A program made the translations under genes and the position numbers. The notes below the pieces were generated by a model. The model was not told the DNA's origin. It saw only the letters and a program-made list of their open reading frames with translations, and searched no databases. A stretch of DNA of 64,000 nt from Porogramme epimiltina (lineage: Eukaryota; Basidiomycota; Agaricomycetes; Polyporales; Polyporaceae), in the NCBI GenBank assembly GCA_900155495.1, contig FTLJ01000822.1, forward strand, positions 1 to 64,000. Reading direction: 5' to 3'. Positions 45,269 to 57,214 of this stretch are shown piece after piece. Numbering within the stretch: position 1 is the first letter of the stretch; every line of letters begins with the position of its first letter.

Positions 45269-45863
45269 TCATGCGCACTGGGGGACGACAGGTCAGACGA
45301 CGGCTGAGCGCGGAAGACACGGAAAGGAGACATACGGCGCCCTTCATGTAGGTAATGAGGTCGTTGCGGTCCTTGTCCTTCTTGAGACCCGCGAACGCCA
45401 TCTTGGTACCGGGGATGTACTACGCGGACGAGCGGAGGTGGAGATGAGACCGGGTTGCGACGTCAGTGACGTGGCAGGAGCGCGCACCTTTTTGGGGTTC
45501 TCGAGGTACTCGAAGAGGGTCTGCTCGTCCCAAGTGATGCCCTTGTTCACGTTCGCCGCCGTGTACGAGAAGCCCTCCGCCTGGCCGGTCTTGCGACCGA
45601 AGACGCTGCAAATTCGCAAGACATGTCAGCCTCTACACTCTCACCGCGCGGTGGCCGCGCAAGGAGATTGAGTACGCACCCGTGCAGGTTGGGGCCGACC
45701 TTGTGGGGCTCGCCCGCGCCGAGAGTGTGGCACTGAGCACAACGGGTCTTGAAGAGGCCAGCACCCTTAGCAGCGTCACCTAAAGAGCGCGAGAGGCGGT
45801 AAGCACGACCATTCCACGGAGCGAGCAGCGCGTCGAACGCGTCGTACCGGATTGGAAAGGCAT
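45269..45863 (-). CDS. CYC1: Cytochrome c
   Basis: Five exons (45863-45848, 45779-45680, 45605-45488, 45419-45336, 45277-45269) join to 327 nt, or 108 aa, the normal fungal length. The first exon is 16 nt and the last 9 nt (Cys-Ala-stop), both too short for simple ORF finding. The start [15 protein letters not shown] leads to the heme-attachment motif CAQCH in [19 protein letters not shown]. Then [31 protein letters not shown] and [14 protein letters not shown], which holds the methionine heme ligand. It carries electrons from complex III to complex IV in the mitochondrial intermembrane space and lacks a cleaved presequence, as is usual. It is divergent from the Dsn1 gene, with a CCAAT box in between. 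Confidence 0.97.
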
Positions 45864-46020
45864 GTCTAATGTCTAGGGGGTCGTAAGGGAAACGATTAGG
45901 GAGGGTACGAGTACAGGAGCAGCAAAGGCGCAGAGGTGGAGGTACGGTGACGAGGGCGAGCACGCCTCAAATTTCCGTTATAAGTGCGTCGCGTACCGGT
46001 TTCCTCCGGCTCTGCCGCAG

Positions 46021-46025
46021 CCAAT
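46021..46025 (+). promoter_or_regulatory. CCAAT box in the cytochrome c / Dsn1 divergent promoter
   Basis: CAGCCAATCGCGG lies about 158 bp upstream of the cytochrome c ATG. CCAAT boxes bind the HAP/NF-Y complex, which is known to drive respiratory genes including cytochrome c in fungi. The link here is inferred from position. Confidence 0.45.
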
Positions 46026-46349
46026 CGCGGGCCCGACATTCGCCAGCAGGGCCCGATCCGCCAGCGCGATGCGGGGGTCCCGCAATTTGCCGGAGCGCCC
46101 ATCCACCGGGCGTCTCGTGGGTGCGTCGGCCCGCCGTGCGGGCGCTAAGAGGGGAGGAGGTCACGCCGTGGGAATGTTACGCGCGCGCGACGTGGGAGAA
46201 TTATTCGGACTCCGCTAAGCCGTTGTTCACCCCTGCACCACCACCGCGCGCGACGGCGAGCGCGTTTCCCGACTCCCGCCCGCCCGCTTCCCGACGCACG
46301 CGCCGCGCCGTCGCGCCCACCCGACACGCGATAGCCCCTCCGCCCGCAC

Positions 46350-48448
46350 ATGTCAGGCTCGCGGACCGTTACTATCGAAGCAGGCCCTATGATACCCTCC
46401 CAGCCACAGGCATCCAAACGCAAAGCCACTGAGGACGTGAACCCACTCGCCGCGACGACGGGGAAGAAGTTGAAACGGGAGGTGCGTACGTTAGCATTGC
46501 TTCAATACCACGCCGTAACTCGGATGCACAGGGCTCTAAGGCGGGTGCTTCGAATAAACGCAAACGTGAGTGACTTTGTGTTGCTCGCACACGCGTACTT
46601 TGTGCTGACCGCCAGCGGCGCTGCAGTCAATGGAGAGGAGCAGCCTGGCGGGCTCGTCATCGTACGCGCACCCGCGCCCAGCAGCCGTTCCCTCCACATT
46701 GAACCTCTGCCGGCAGAACCTCGCGCGCCCTCCCGCCCCCCGTCTGTTCAGCCGCAACCGCAGCCTTCGAAGCCACCGTCGAAGAAACTCCGTGCCGATG
46801 GATCCTCACGCTCAGTGTCGAAGCCCAAGGACAGGGACGTGTACGCTCCGGCACGTCCAGATCCCGAAGTGGATGAGGACGTGCGGCAGATGCAGTCCGA
46901 GACGGATACCCTCAAGCGGCGGTCGCAGGCGGCGGCGGAGCAGGCAGCAAGCAGCTCGGATGTTCACTTCCCTCCCCGAACACCGAATGTCAACTCCCGT
47001 CGCAACATCGATACACTGGAGCCGATTGCCCAAGCAGAGACGCCGCAGATCGAGAAGAACAAGGCCATGCGGGGCGAGACGGGACATCGGAGGCGTTCGT
47101 CAGTAAGCCGTGGTAAGCGCATTAGTTCTAGCTACGAGACAACGGGTGTAATCTGTGAGTTGCATGTTTCCTTCGGTTTCCCTCTCGGCCCCTTTGTCCC
47201 CGCGCGACCTCCCGTCCTCAAACCATCCGCGTTACAGCGCACCCGCACACTTCGGTGTCCGTCTCGAGCTTCTTCAAGCACATAGACTCCGAGCTGCCGG
47301 AACCGCAACGCGCTCGCCAACTACTTATATGGTGCTCAAATCGGGCGATGAACGAGCCCGCGGATCAGGCGCCTGAGGCGTCCTCGTCAAAGCAGAAATC
47401 CGCAAACTCCGGCAAGGATCCCCCCGCGCTTTCTGCAGCTCAGGCAGATATCCTCAAACGGACGCAGGAGAGCATCATTAAGATGCTAGCGGAGAAGAAG
47501 GTGGACACAAACGTGTATGGCGGCTCAGGGTCTCAGAGCGATAGCAATCGCCCTCTGAAAGAGAACGAGCAGAATGTCAAGAACCGGGCGCGTGAGTCGA
47601 GGTTTAACGGGCACATACAACGGTGCGAACCCTATTTCATTCGCCAATATACGCTATATATTCAACGTCTTTGCGTTCAATAGTTCCAAGCTAGAAGCCG
47701 AAGCGTGGAAGGAGTTGTCGGATTCTTATGAGGCGCACAGGAAGTCGGTCCAGGCGGAGATGGAGAAGCGAAAGAGGGCACTAGCAGCTGCGAAGTCTAA
47801 GGGCAAGGAGCGCGCTACGGAGTCGGACCTGGATGACTGGGACGTGGGGCGGAGGGACTTGCCGGAGCGATTCCTGACGAGCGGGAGTGTAGATCGGGCG
47901 CGGGGCATCGTATCGGGTGGCTCGTCGAAGGCGAGCTCACTCCCGGGCCAGCTTAAGGAGCTGGAGTACACGGTACGTCGTCCGATTCCAACACTATGCG
48001 TCCCTGGAGTGTGGACTTACGCGTCGTGCCACAGATGGATCGATTACACACTTTCGCGAACTCCGCCCTCCAAACCACCCGCGTTTCTGAGGCGGACCTC
48101 GACCGCCGTTTCGCCATGCTCAGTATCGCCCTATCCTCACGGTCCCAACCTGGACTTTCCTCCGCACGTCCCGACGCCACTTCCCTATCCTCTTACGTCC
48201 CCCCAACGCATCCCCGCCCACCTGCGACAGATCCACAAGACCTACTCCGAGCGCTCTCCCGGATCGACGCCGACCGGCCACAAGCACAAGTCGGAGACGC
48301 TGCGCTACGCGCCGTGCGCGAGGTTCAGCGCGCAACGGACGCCTCTGCAGGCATGGCAGAACGGCGGCTCACAGGCGTCCCCCCTCCCACGCCTCGCAAG
48401 CCCCCAGGCACGCCACGACGAGCGACGACACCCGGCAAGGGAAGATGA
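46350..48448 (+). CDS. DSN1: Kinetochore MIS12/MIND complex subunit Dsn1/Mis13
   Basis: ATG 46350 begins MSGSRTVTIEAGPMIPSQ; exon 1 ends at 46481 (KKLKRE), followed by a small exon GSKAGASNKRK (46532-46565) and a long third exon to about 47153. The N-terminal half is basic and Pro/Ser-rich. The Mis13 signature follows: RRRSSVSRGKRISSSYETTG, then across an intron HPHTSVSVSSFFKHIDSELP and EPQRARQLLIWCSNRAM. Downstream are helical segments (AQADILKRTQESIIKMLAEK, LEAEAWKELSDSYEAHRKSV, MEKRKRALAAAKSKGKERAT) and a C-terminal region with ALSRIDADRPQAQVGDAALR, ending TTPGKGR at 48448. Dsn1 links the centromere-bound inner kinetochore to the Ndc80 complex. The basic RRxS patch matches the Aurora B/Ipl1 target region of the family. 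Exon borders near 47620-47690 are approximate. Confidence 0.9.
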
Positions 48449-48963
48449 CCCGCACATCCTTACTCTACCTTCGTCTTCTTTCCGCGTACATTTCTACTGT
48501 AGTAGTGCCTTGCGCCCCTGCCAACCCTTCCCTTTGCTGCTGCATTTCGCTCGTGCCGCCTCGTTCTGTGCTGTTCTCTGTTCTCCGTCGCTTTGCTTCT
48601 GTCTCGTTTGATTTGTGTGTCCGTGAGTAATGAAGCTGACGTCCGTTAGGGACGCGGAATATGTATTTCTGTATTGGATAACTACGCCAGGGGATCGATT
48701 TCGCAAAAGAGTACACGCCTTGCAACTCGCGTCAAGCCTCGCGAAATTCGATGACATTGTCTCTATGTTGTTGACGCCCCATCGCTTCCGGTCGGGCACA
48801 GTTCACCGCCAAGGGCGCGCAGATCATGACGCCGGGGCGATGACGCAAAGACGACAGGGCTGCCAACGAGGACATGCGACTGCGAGTCTGCCACACACGC
48901 TCACTCTCACACCTCCACCTCTTCCTCGCTGTCATCCGCCTGCGACCATTTTTCCCTGCTGGG
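48449..48963. other. Intergenic, tandem genes
   Basis: Contains the 3' flank of Dsn1 and the promoter of the DHHC gene. The stretch just before the next ATG (48890-48960) is pyrimidine-rich. No other gene seen. Confidence 0.5.
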
Positions 48964-50475
48964 ATGTCACGATGTTGTACAAGACAAGTCTTCCGCTGCT
49001 TCAAGTGGCTTGAGCGCGTCGGCGACCGCATAACAGGCGCGGCTGGGCCCGTCTTCGTGGCCCTCGCCGTCATCCTGCTCTCCGTCGGCACGTTCTGCTT
49101 CTGTAAGTCCCTTCATGCACCCGCATTCGCTGCTCTCTACTCCCCCCGTCCATGCATGCATACGACTGCGCCGTGCTGACGCACGCGCCCCCAACCAGTC
49201 AACGTTGTACAGCCGTCCCTTCCCTACCCATGGCTCACGACGCCCGTATGCGTGCTCATCGTGACCAACCTGTTCACACACTACTATTTCGTGTGCACCG
49301 TCCCGCCCGGCTTCTCGGACGACCCGCCACGCCTGAATACGGGCGTGTTCTGGGCGAAGAGACGCGCGGGCGGGAGGGCGCGGCGGGAGCTGACGGGCGG
49401 GGTGCGGTGGTCCGCGCAGGAGGAGGTGCGGGTGACGCGCGCGGCGCTGACGCGGTGCAGGCGATGTGGGGAGATGCGGCCTGAGGTGAGTAGGCTTTTG
49501 TATGCAGGGAGGAGGGTGCGAGAGTGCTGAGGTGCGGGTGCGACCCCGAGAGGGCGCACCATTGCAGGATATGCAACCGATGCGTGCTTAAATACGACCA
49601 CCACTGTCCGGTGAGGCCATTCTTTCCGTTGTTGTTGGAACTAGGCTGACAGTGGGCGCATAGTGTGAGTGCTCGTCGCGTGCTGTTGTGTAGGACTGCC
49701 GCTGAGGTTGGAGGACCTGTATGGCAGGGATTAATCAATGCGTGGGCATCCACAACGAGCGGCATTTCGTGCTGTTTCTGTGCGTCATTCTCCCCATACT
49801 TTCTCGCGCTGCTTAACGAATCACTCATGCAGCGTCTATATGGTCATTGCGACTGCGTGTTATGTCGGATTCGGATGGAGACACGTTTTACTTGCGTTGG
49901 GATGGTTCAATGTGAGTATACTCCGGCCCTGTCTATGTGTTACACTTACAACTGCCCCGTAGCAATCATGGGACTACCTCGCGCCTCCCGTCTCATTCCT
50001 CCTCACGTTCATCCTCGCAGGGGTGCTCTGCATGGCTGTAACTGCCATGGCGGGCTGGCACCTATACATGATCGCATGTGGCGAGACCTCCGTCGAAAGC
50101 CAAGACCACGAGCAATATAGGCGGTTTGCGGGCCGGCGCGGAGAGGTCAGTCAGCACTTAGTGAGCAGCACGAATCCGTTGATGTATCCTGTCCCACAGA
50201 CCTTCGTGAACTGCTATGACCTGGGCTACCTCAAGAATCTGCAACTGTTTTTCAACCTCGGCGAGGACGGCTAGTAAGTCATTGTATTGTTCCAGCACAT
50301 CTCGTTCTGTACTGATACCTTTCCTACAACTTTGCTCAGCCCACTCTACACGCTAATCATTCCCTTCCGCATCGAACCGTACACTGACGGCCGTTCATGG
50401 GCGCGCAAGCCGGGCCTGGAGCAACATCGCGGCGTTCGTCCAGGAGAAGAACTAACAGACGAAGAAGACGAATAG
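48964..50475 (+). CDS. DHHC palmitoyltransferase
   Basis: The start [20 protein letters not shown] is cysteine-rich. Two membrane helices follow ([18 protein letters not shown] and [20 protein letters not shown]). The zinc-binding cysteine-rich domain is split by an intron: [11 protein letters not shown], then [20 protein letters not shown] with the catalytic DHHC cysteine, then [17 protein letters not shown]. Two more helices ([38 protein letters not shown]) and a TTxE-like [16 protein letters not shown] segment follow. The C-terminus has [20 protein letters not shown] and [20 protein letters not shown], ending EELTDEEDE. Such enzymes attach palmitate to cysteines of target proteins; this layout is close to the Pfa3 (vacuolar) group. 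The splice between HHCP and INQCVG (49615-49730) cannot be joined simply: a micro-exon reading W-A-H would fit GT-AG rules. Confidence 0.88.
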
Positions 50476-51128
50476 GAGACTTCTTTCGTGCAACTGCTAT
50501 CGACGTTGTCGCGCTTTCTGTATCATCTGGACGATGTGAGTGCCCCATCCGCGTTCGTTCGAGAGGATGATAATTTGCCGGGGCCATACGACCCTCCGGG
50601 GCGTGCAGCGCGCTTTTGCGTGCTTGCTGCTCGGGGAGGAGAATGACTTACGTCCGGCTTAACTTTGCTCGCACCTCGAGTGTGTTGCTTCTTTCCTGAT
50701 ATCTTGTGCTCATTTTCTTATTGTATGGCCAATATTGACGTTTTATCTTGCAGATATTAGTACACTACGTAACATATTCGGATGTTGTTGTTAGGTCATG
50801 GGACATTATAGAGAACTCTGTCGATACGAGAACATGCTAGGCTCATCGACCGCGTAGAGCTGCATGAAAAGTAGGGCTAAAATAAGGAAACCTAGCGAAT
50901 GTGGGACTGGATAGAGAGGGGCGGCTCTGGCGGACCGAGATGAAGACGTGATGACGTCACGCGGATGTGCCTGCTGTAGAAACTTCGGAGATGTGATAAG
51001 ATCCGGATTGTTATGGCGCATGAAGACGACCGTCTCGCGGGGAGGCTCGTCCTCGGAAACCGCCTTTCTTCTCGGACCTCCCCTCTCTCACTTTATCCTC
51101 CCCCTTCTCTTCTCTCCTCACCACGACC
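50476..51128. other. Intergenic, tandem genes
   Basis: 3' flank of the DHHC gene and promoter of the aldose epimerase. The 60 bp before the ATG are pyrimidine-rich. No gene seen. Confidence 0.5.
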
Positions 51129-52839
51129 ATGGCCGACCCCAGCTTCACCCCCATCCTCCTCACTCTTCCTTCCCTCACCCCCTCTCTCGCTCTCGAGGTA
51201 TGTTTTCTTCGTTGGGATCGCGACGCCACCCACACACCTTCCTAGGTTCTGCCTGCTGGGCTCACCCTCCACCGCCTCTTTGTTCAAGCAGATGGGAAGG
51301 TGCGCCCTCCCCCAACTGCCCGAGGCGCGCGCATGCTCATCCTTCCCAGACACACGACATCCTGATTGGGCCCGAGGACCCTACCGGTCACCAAACGCAG
51401 AAGTACACCAACACAATCATTGGCCGCTACGCCAACCGCCTCCCGGTCGGCTCCTTCTCCGTCCAGCGCAACGACATCACCTCCGTGGTCTCGCCCAAGG
51501 CCAACGAGAAGCCGACCGTCTCCCTCCACGGCGGCGTCAAGGGCTTTGACCAGTACCCATGGGAGCCTCTCGTCGACCCCTCCGCCTCCGAGCTCTTTAC
51601 CCCCGCGGAGCTTACGACGATCCAGACGCGCGTGCCGTCCTCCATCATCTTCCGCCGAGTGTCCGAGGACGGCGAGGAGGGCTTCCCCGGCAGGCTCCTC
51701 ATCGAGGCGCTTGTGGGCCTCGCCCAGCCCGAGGGCCCTCCGAACCAGGGCGCGGACGGCGTCAAGGAATGGAACCTCGGGAGCGTTGTCATCGTGTACC
51801 GCGCGAAGCTGCTGGATGAGCAAAAGGTCACGCCGATCAACATGACTCAGGTACGCACTGGCGTTCTGCGGCGCTCCGCGTCCTGCACGTCTCACCCTTT
51901 TGTTGTGGGCGGTCCGCGAGTAGCACTGGGGCTTCAACCTCGACGCGTCCTTGCAGGAGGGCCCGGAGACGTTGAGCGTGAAGGGTCACACGATCTCTAT
52001 CAAGGTACGCTATCGCTATCTGGTATCTCCTCCGCATCAGGCACCTATCCCCACATCCTCGCCTCTGCAGGCCGACCATACCATTGAGCTCAACGATGAG
52101 GCGCTCTCGACTGGGACCCTCCTTGCTGTCACGGGCACGCACCACGCGCACTCAGAGAAGTCGACGGGGCGCATCGGAGAGGCGTTCCCGGATGCCGGCT
52201 ACGGTGCGTATTATTGACACGAGTCACGGGCTCCTTCGTGCTGCTCTGTACCCTTCACATCAACCTAATGCAAACCCTGACAGATGAGTTCTACTTATTC
52301 TCGAAGCGCCCGACTCCCCCTCCCCCCTCGGTCATCCCTGCGTCTGAATTGAAGCCGGATACTGACCTCGTCAACTCCTTGCTCGAGCGCGAGGGCCCGG
52401 GTAACGACGAGGTTGTCTCGCTGGCCGGTGCAAAGAGCGGGCTGAGAGTCAGCTTCGCGACAAACCGTGCGTGCACGCACCAATTCTCCGTTGAGACCCT
52501 GTTAACAGAATGATGCAGAGCCTGGTGTTCAATTCTACTCCAACAACCTCACGGTCGCGGAGAAGGGAGCACGCAAGAAGATCCACGGCGGCTCTGGCGC
52601 AGTCGGCGACGGATACACGCCCGGCAGTACGTCGTCACCGCACTCCTCCTACTCGTATACCCACTAACTATGTGCAACTTATAGCCGCCGCGTTCCTCGA
52701 GTTCCATGCCCCGCTCGCGGCATGGATCCACCGGGAGACGCGCGGCCCGACTGGTGAGGACACGCTCCTTGCATCAGGAGAGCTGTACAACAACTCCACC
52801 CGCATGGACGTGTGGTACAAGAGCCCTGGCCACGCGTAA
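51129..52839 (+). CDS. Aldose 1-epimerase family protein (mutarotase-like)
   Basis: The start MADPSFTPILLTLPSLTPSL is spliced to VLPAGLTLHRLFVQADGK and THDILIGPEDPTGHQTQKYT. The mutarotase core shows NTIIGRYANRLPVGSFSV, LHGGVKGFDQYPWEPLVD (the GG..G.D block with active-site side chains), TPINMTQHWGFNLDAS (the TP.N.T.H..FNL block) and PGVQFYSNNLTV (the PG.Q.Y..N block). It ends MDVWYKSPGHA at 52839, about 430 aa. Family enzymes interconvert alpha and beta anomers of hexoses such as glucose and galactose. The catalytic histidines and the late GluGVQ-type region are represented, so activity is plausible. There is no signal peptide, so it is cytosolic. It is somewhat longer than bacterial GalM because of loops such as QPEGPPNQGADGVKEWN. 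Confidence 0.9.
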
Positions 52840-53213
52840 GCTCGACGATCTGGAGCGGGGTTCGTTTGCATGCGCTCGATCTAATGGAAGGGGATATATC
52901 TACGTCATCTACGTGCAGAATAGGGGATAGAAGTACTAGTGAAGGATCTGTATGGATACAAAGTGAAGAATACTATCACCGTGATCTCATAGCGTTGGAA
53001 GAGAGGTGCTACTATACCTACAAGGATATTTTAGACCCGGGGACGGTGATGACCTGTTGGGTCGGTTCATTTACTGGTTCAATTCGCTTGATAGAGCTGA
53101 ACCAATAGGGTAGGCGGCGCCTCCAGCCTTCCTCGTGTCTAACGCCCTGCACTCATTCCTGTGGCCTTCTATACGTCTCCCTCCCCTCCTAGTGATTCTC
53201 CGCACTATACGCC
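52840..53213. other. Intergenic, no gene recognised
   Basis: Short stretch between the epimerase stop and the Naa20 start; a 98-codon frame at 52812 overlaps the gene end out of phase and has no familiar content. Confidence 0.6.
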
Positions 53214-54057
53214 ATGAGTACGACGCGCTCCTTCAAGGCGACAGACCTGTTCAAGTTCAACCACGTGTAAGTTTACCAATGACTTAGATAACTCTTCCAG
53301 CGCTGAACAGCATGCTAGAAACCTTGACCTGTGGACAGAAACAGTGCGTACTACGGTGTACCAGCCGCCTATTCAAATTTTACAGACTGTGTTTGCAGTA
53401 TGCCATCAGCTTCTACTTGAGCTACCTCTCGCGGTGGCCAGACATGTGCGCGGTGCAGGAGACTGCACAAGGCCGTCTCATGGGTTACGGTACGTCCCAC
53501 TCCTCCACCCCTTTCCCCCACTACTCATTCCTCCCATTCGACACACTCCCCCCCACACACGGCCGCACCAGTTATCGGCAAAGCGGAAGGCACGGGCGCA
53601 GAGCGGCACGGGCACGTCACCGCGCTCAGCGTCGCCCCAGAATACCGCCGGCTGGGCCTCTCGCGGCGCTTCATGGGCTTCCTGGAGCGCGTGTCGGACG
53701 ACTCGTACCGCGGCGTGTTCGTCGACCTGTACGTGCGCTGCGTGAATGGCGCGGCGATTGCGATGTACGAAGACTTCGGGTACAGCGTGTACCGACGAGT
53801 AAGGGAGTACTACGACAATCTGGGGCTGGGGATGAGTGCGAGGGATGAGGAGGACGGGTTTGGTGAGTGTTTCATTCTGGGGATGCATGGCGGGATGGTG
53901 TGGGGAGACTGTCGAGGGAGCATGTGTGGGTCAGGGTGCGGGGTGCTGACTGATGCTGTGGATAGATATGCGAAAACCGCTGCCACGAGATCCAATGCGA
54001 AGATCGGTGCGGGCAAACGGAAGGGATATCGTCGTCAGCGCGCACGAGGTGCCGTAG
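53214..54057 (+). CDS. NAA20: NatB catalytic subunit, N-alpha-acetyltransferase 20
   Basis: Exon 1 (53214-53266) reads MSTTRSFKATDLFKFNH and joins to VNLDLWTET, then YAISFYLSYLSRWPDMCAVQ, LMGYVIGKAEG, HGHVTALSVAPEYRRLGLSR and VDLYVRCVNGAAIAMYEDFG. The last exon begins across an intron at DMRKPLPRDP and ends EVP at 54057. This is the canonical Naa20/Nat3 sequence order: a GNAT fold with the acetyl-CoA loop RRLGLSRR and the family tail YDMRKPLPRD. NatB acetylates the N-terminus of nascent proteins that start Met-Asp, Met-Glu, Met-Asn or Met-Gln, at the ribosome with the auxiliary subunit Naa25. The protein is about 190 aa, the usual length. Confidence 0.95.
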
Positions 54058-54640
54058 GCGGCGTGTGGTTACGAGTTGTTGTATCATTCCACTTCGATTC
54101 AATGTCCCCCCTCTCTCGCAAAAGAATCAGCGCAGCATCAAGATCACAAGAGTGCTTAATGGACACGCCAGCCCCCACTGAACTCCGAGCATACGTAAGG
54201 GTCTGCTCGTCATCGTCTCGTACAGCTCAAGTCCTCGCTCGGGACGTTCTACGCCGATCATTGTGTACGGGTTTGTGGGACACGGGTACGGGTCTGTAGG
54301 TGGCAGCGGAACGCTTCTTTGTAAGTCGTCTTATGAGCTGACAAAGATTTTGTCTGACGGCCTTCGACCAGGTTCCAACCAAATTCTACGCCATATACCT
54401 TCCCTCCGCTCGCCGTTCCGTTTGACTTAGAACAACCCTTGAAGAGTACAGTAAGAACAGCAAGAATGTCCTCAGGCCCCACTTTGAGTCCCGAGACGAT
54501 GTCGCAACCTGAGGCGCTTGTGCGGGTATGCGACAACCAGGGGTGGTTTGCTCATACCACATCTTCACAGAGCATGCTGTCGAACGCCACGTACGCGTCC
54601 TGCTGACTATTCGACGCATCCAGCTCGTGGACAGCGCGGT
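54058..54640. other. Intergenic, upstream of the MDR cluster
   Basis: 3' flank of Naa20 and upstream region of the first MDR gene. No coding exon recognised. Confidence 0.5.
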
Positions 54641-54648
54641 TATAAAAG
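54641..54648 (+). promoter_or_regulatory. TATA box of MDR gene 1
   Basis: GGTTATAAAAGAC, 55 bp upstream of ATG 54696. Confidence 0.7.
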
Positions 54649-54695
54649 ACGCCTACTTGTCGCAAGCTTAGGTCCCCACTCAACATTGAAAGCTC

Positions 54696-56003
54696 ATGGC
54701 TCCTCAAACGCAGAAAGCACTGGTCGTCAAAACCGCCCACGAACCTTACGAGTTTCGCACCGACTGGCCTGTTCCGTCGCCCGGTCCAAAGGATGTGGTC
54801 GTCAAACTAGTGACCGTCGCCCTCAACCCTGCCGACTGGCTCATCCCGCTCCATGCCCCGCCCTTCATAACCTATCCGTTCGTCGGCGGCATCGATGGTG
54901 CCGGTATTGTCGAGGAGCTCGGTGCGGAGGTAACCAACGTCGCCAAGGGCGATAAAGTGTACGTACTATATACTCCGGCTTCCTCGCTACCTAAGAGACT
55001 GATGCTTGTGTCTAGTCTTGTCATGGGTTCGTTTTCGACGACCCAGGCTACGTTCCAAGAGTACTCTATCATTCCGGCTGAGAGCGCAACTAAGGTACAG
55101 CGTTTATCTTCTTAGCGCCCCCTTCATGCTCTCACCTGGTTGCCCCGTCCCTGACCAGATCCCGGACAACCTCACGTTTGAGCAGGCTGCATCCGTTCCT
55201 GTCGGACTCACTACGGTCGTTTGTGGCTTCTATAACGACCACGGCGAGGGCAACCCGGTCGATTTCCTCGCTTCCTGGGAGATGGGTGGATCGTCCAAGT
55301 TTACTGGTAAGCCCGCTGTCGTCGTGGGCGGATCCGGCTCCGTAGGGCAATATGGTGCGTCTGTCGCCTTCCCACCCGGCGACACCCACTCATTCTCGCT
55401 TCCACAGCAATCCAAGCGGCGCGCCTTACAGGGTTCTCACCTATCATCACGACTTCGTCGCTCAAGCACGCCGAGTATCTCAAGTCGCTCGGAGCAACTC
55501 ATGTCCTCGACCGCAGCCTCCCTGCGGACACGTTGCTCGCTGAGATCGCGACTCTCACCGGCGGCGAGCCCGTCGCGTTCTCGTATGATGCGATCGGCCA
55601 GGAGGAGCCACAGCGGCTCGCATACGCCGCGCTAGGCCAGGGCGGTGGCTTTGTCTCGGTCAATCCGTGGAACGCGGAGGTAATCGCGGACCTCATCAAG
55701 CCCGAAGACGGGAAGCGCGTTGCGCGACCCGCCGCAGGATACCACCTCCCACAGTTTGCCGCACTTGGGCAAGAGGTGTACAAGAAGACCACTGGGTGGC
55801 TGGCGGACGGGACTTTCGTGGTGCGTGTTCCTTTTCGCTCGCTCTGCGTTCCGGGGGGCATGCGTTGACGCGTTCTCCAACAGCCCAATCAGATTCAAGT
55901 GCTCTCGAATGGAATGGCTGGGATTTTGAATGGGTTGAAGTTGATGTCTGAGTTCAAAGTCAGCGGGACCAAGTTAGTCGTTCGTGTTCAGGAGACTCCG
56001 TGA
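54696..56003 (+). CDS. Zinc-type alcohol dehydrogenase-like (MDR) reductase 1
   Basis: First of three tandem paralogues, about 370 aa in six exons. The GroES-like N-terminal half reads MAPQTQKALVVKTAHEPYEF, TVALNPADWLIPLHAPPF and YPFVGGIDGAGIVEELGAEV. The Rossmann half has IPDNLTFEQAASVPVGLTTV, a nucleotide loop AVVVGGSGSVGQY and GFSPIITTSSLKHAEYLKSL-type sequence followed by GATHVLDRSLPADTLLAEIA. The C-terminal exon gives PNQIQVLSNGMAGILNGLKL and ends at 56003. The cysteine and histidine ligands of the zinc-binding ADHs are absent, so it is a zinc-free enoyl- or quinone-reductase-like enzyme using NADPH; relatives include stand-alone trans-enoyl reductases of secondary metabolism. The substrate is unknown. 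Confidence 0.88.
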
Positions 56004-57135
56004 TTTCGAAATTCGGAAGGTCTTGCGCTGCTACGTGTATCGGTGGCTGCACAAACGGCCGTAGTGCCTTCAGTCGTTCAGGTTATATGTAGCTTTGTGT
56101 ACTCGCTTTCAGGATAGCTGCCTCACCGGTACTCAATTAGCCTGCTTGACTAGTATTTCAATCTATTAACGGGAATTGATTACGGGCGTCTAGTATACTT
56201 CAATGAAGGGCAAGGCGTGGTACCCCTTCCTCATCGACGTCCATGACGGACTATCGTCTCTCCACCTCGCACAGTGGTCATCCTCTCCACTCACTCTCTG
56301 TATCCTTGCCACTGCCCGCCATTACGACCTCTTGCTTCAATCACTCCTATGATTATCGCATGAGGGTTTCTTTTGGTCTCACCGTCGGTCACCTTGCACC
56401 AGTCAAACGGATGCCCGTCGATATCCTGACAATCACCAACAATGACGTGTCGATGGAAGAAACGATGGAATTATCGATGGCAAGGGTAGCAACAAAATAT
56501 ATGTTGACATAACTACCAGAGAGACTGCTGTGAGTACGCCGGCCTGCTCCAGCCTGTGGTCGGCGACGATTTCCCAAGTCTGCCGTCGAATATAGTGATG
56601 TCAAACGTACACGGGCCAAACTACGGGTCTGCTGGAAGTGATGCGAACATTTGCCGGTCACAATGGGATGCTAGCCCTTGAGCCCTGCAATCACGTTAGT
56701 CGTAGGGATTGTGTTGCGCGCTCTTACTCCTAACGTACAGATCGAGGTCAGTCAACGTATGTGCATAGCATTTTACGGCCTCGGACTTTGCGATGGGGCT
56801 AACCAAGGCGCCGCAGGTGAACGGGATTGTCCTTCGGGGATCGATGTGGATCAGGAGACGCTGCCAACGTAGGCATGCACTATGGAGACCCACAACCAGC
56901 TCCGGAGGCGCGCCTCGGCTCCCAGTATGTACGCTGCAGGACACAACGCGTCACGGACCCCCGGGTATGAATGGCACTGGTAGGTTCCTGTCTCGTATTT
57001 CCGATGACATCGACAGCTTCCGAGGGTGTTCCTGGAGCCGGAGTTCAACCCCTCATCTCTTCACTGCCTCATACCAAAGGCCACTGCGTCTATCATCGTG
57101 CGTTCCTCGCATTGCTGCGTATCCTAGACGGTGCG
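56004..57135. other. Intergenic between MDR genes 1 and 2
   Basis: About 1.1 kb with no recognisable exon; frames such as 56243-56512 lack motifs. Confidence 0.5.
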
Positions 57136-57143
57136 TATAAAAG
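57136..57143 (+). promoter_or_regulatory. TATA box of MDR gene 2
   Basis: GTGCGTATAAAAGTGG, about 79 bp upstream of ATG 57215, closely resembling the box of gene 1 in sequence. Confidence 0.7.
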
Positions 57144-57214
57144 TGGCTGACCTTCTCCTGGACCCGCATAATCTGCATCTCTAGAACGACCCGCTTCTCA
57201 CTACTCGACATCCA

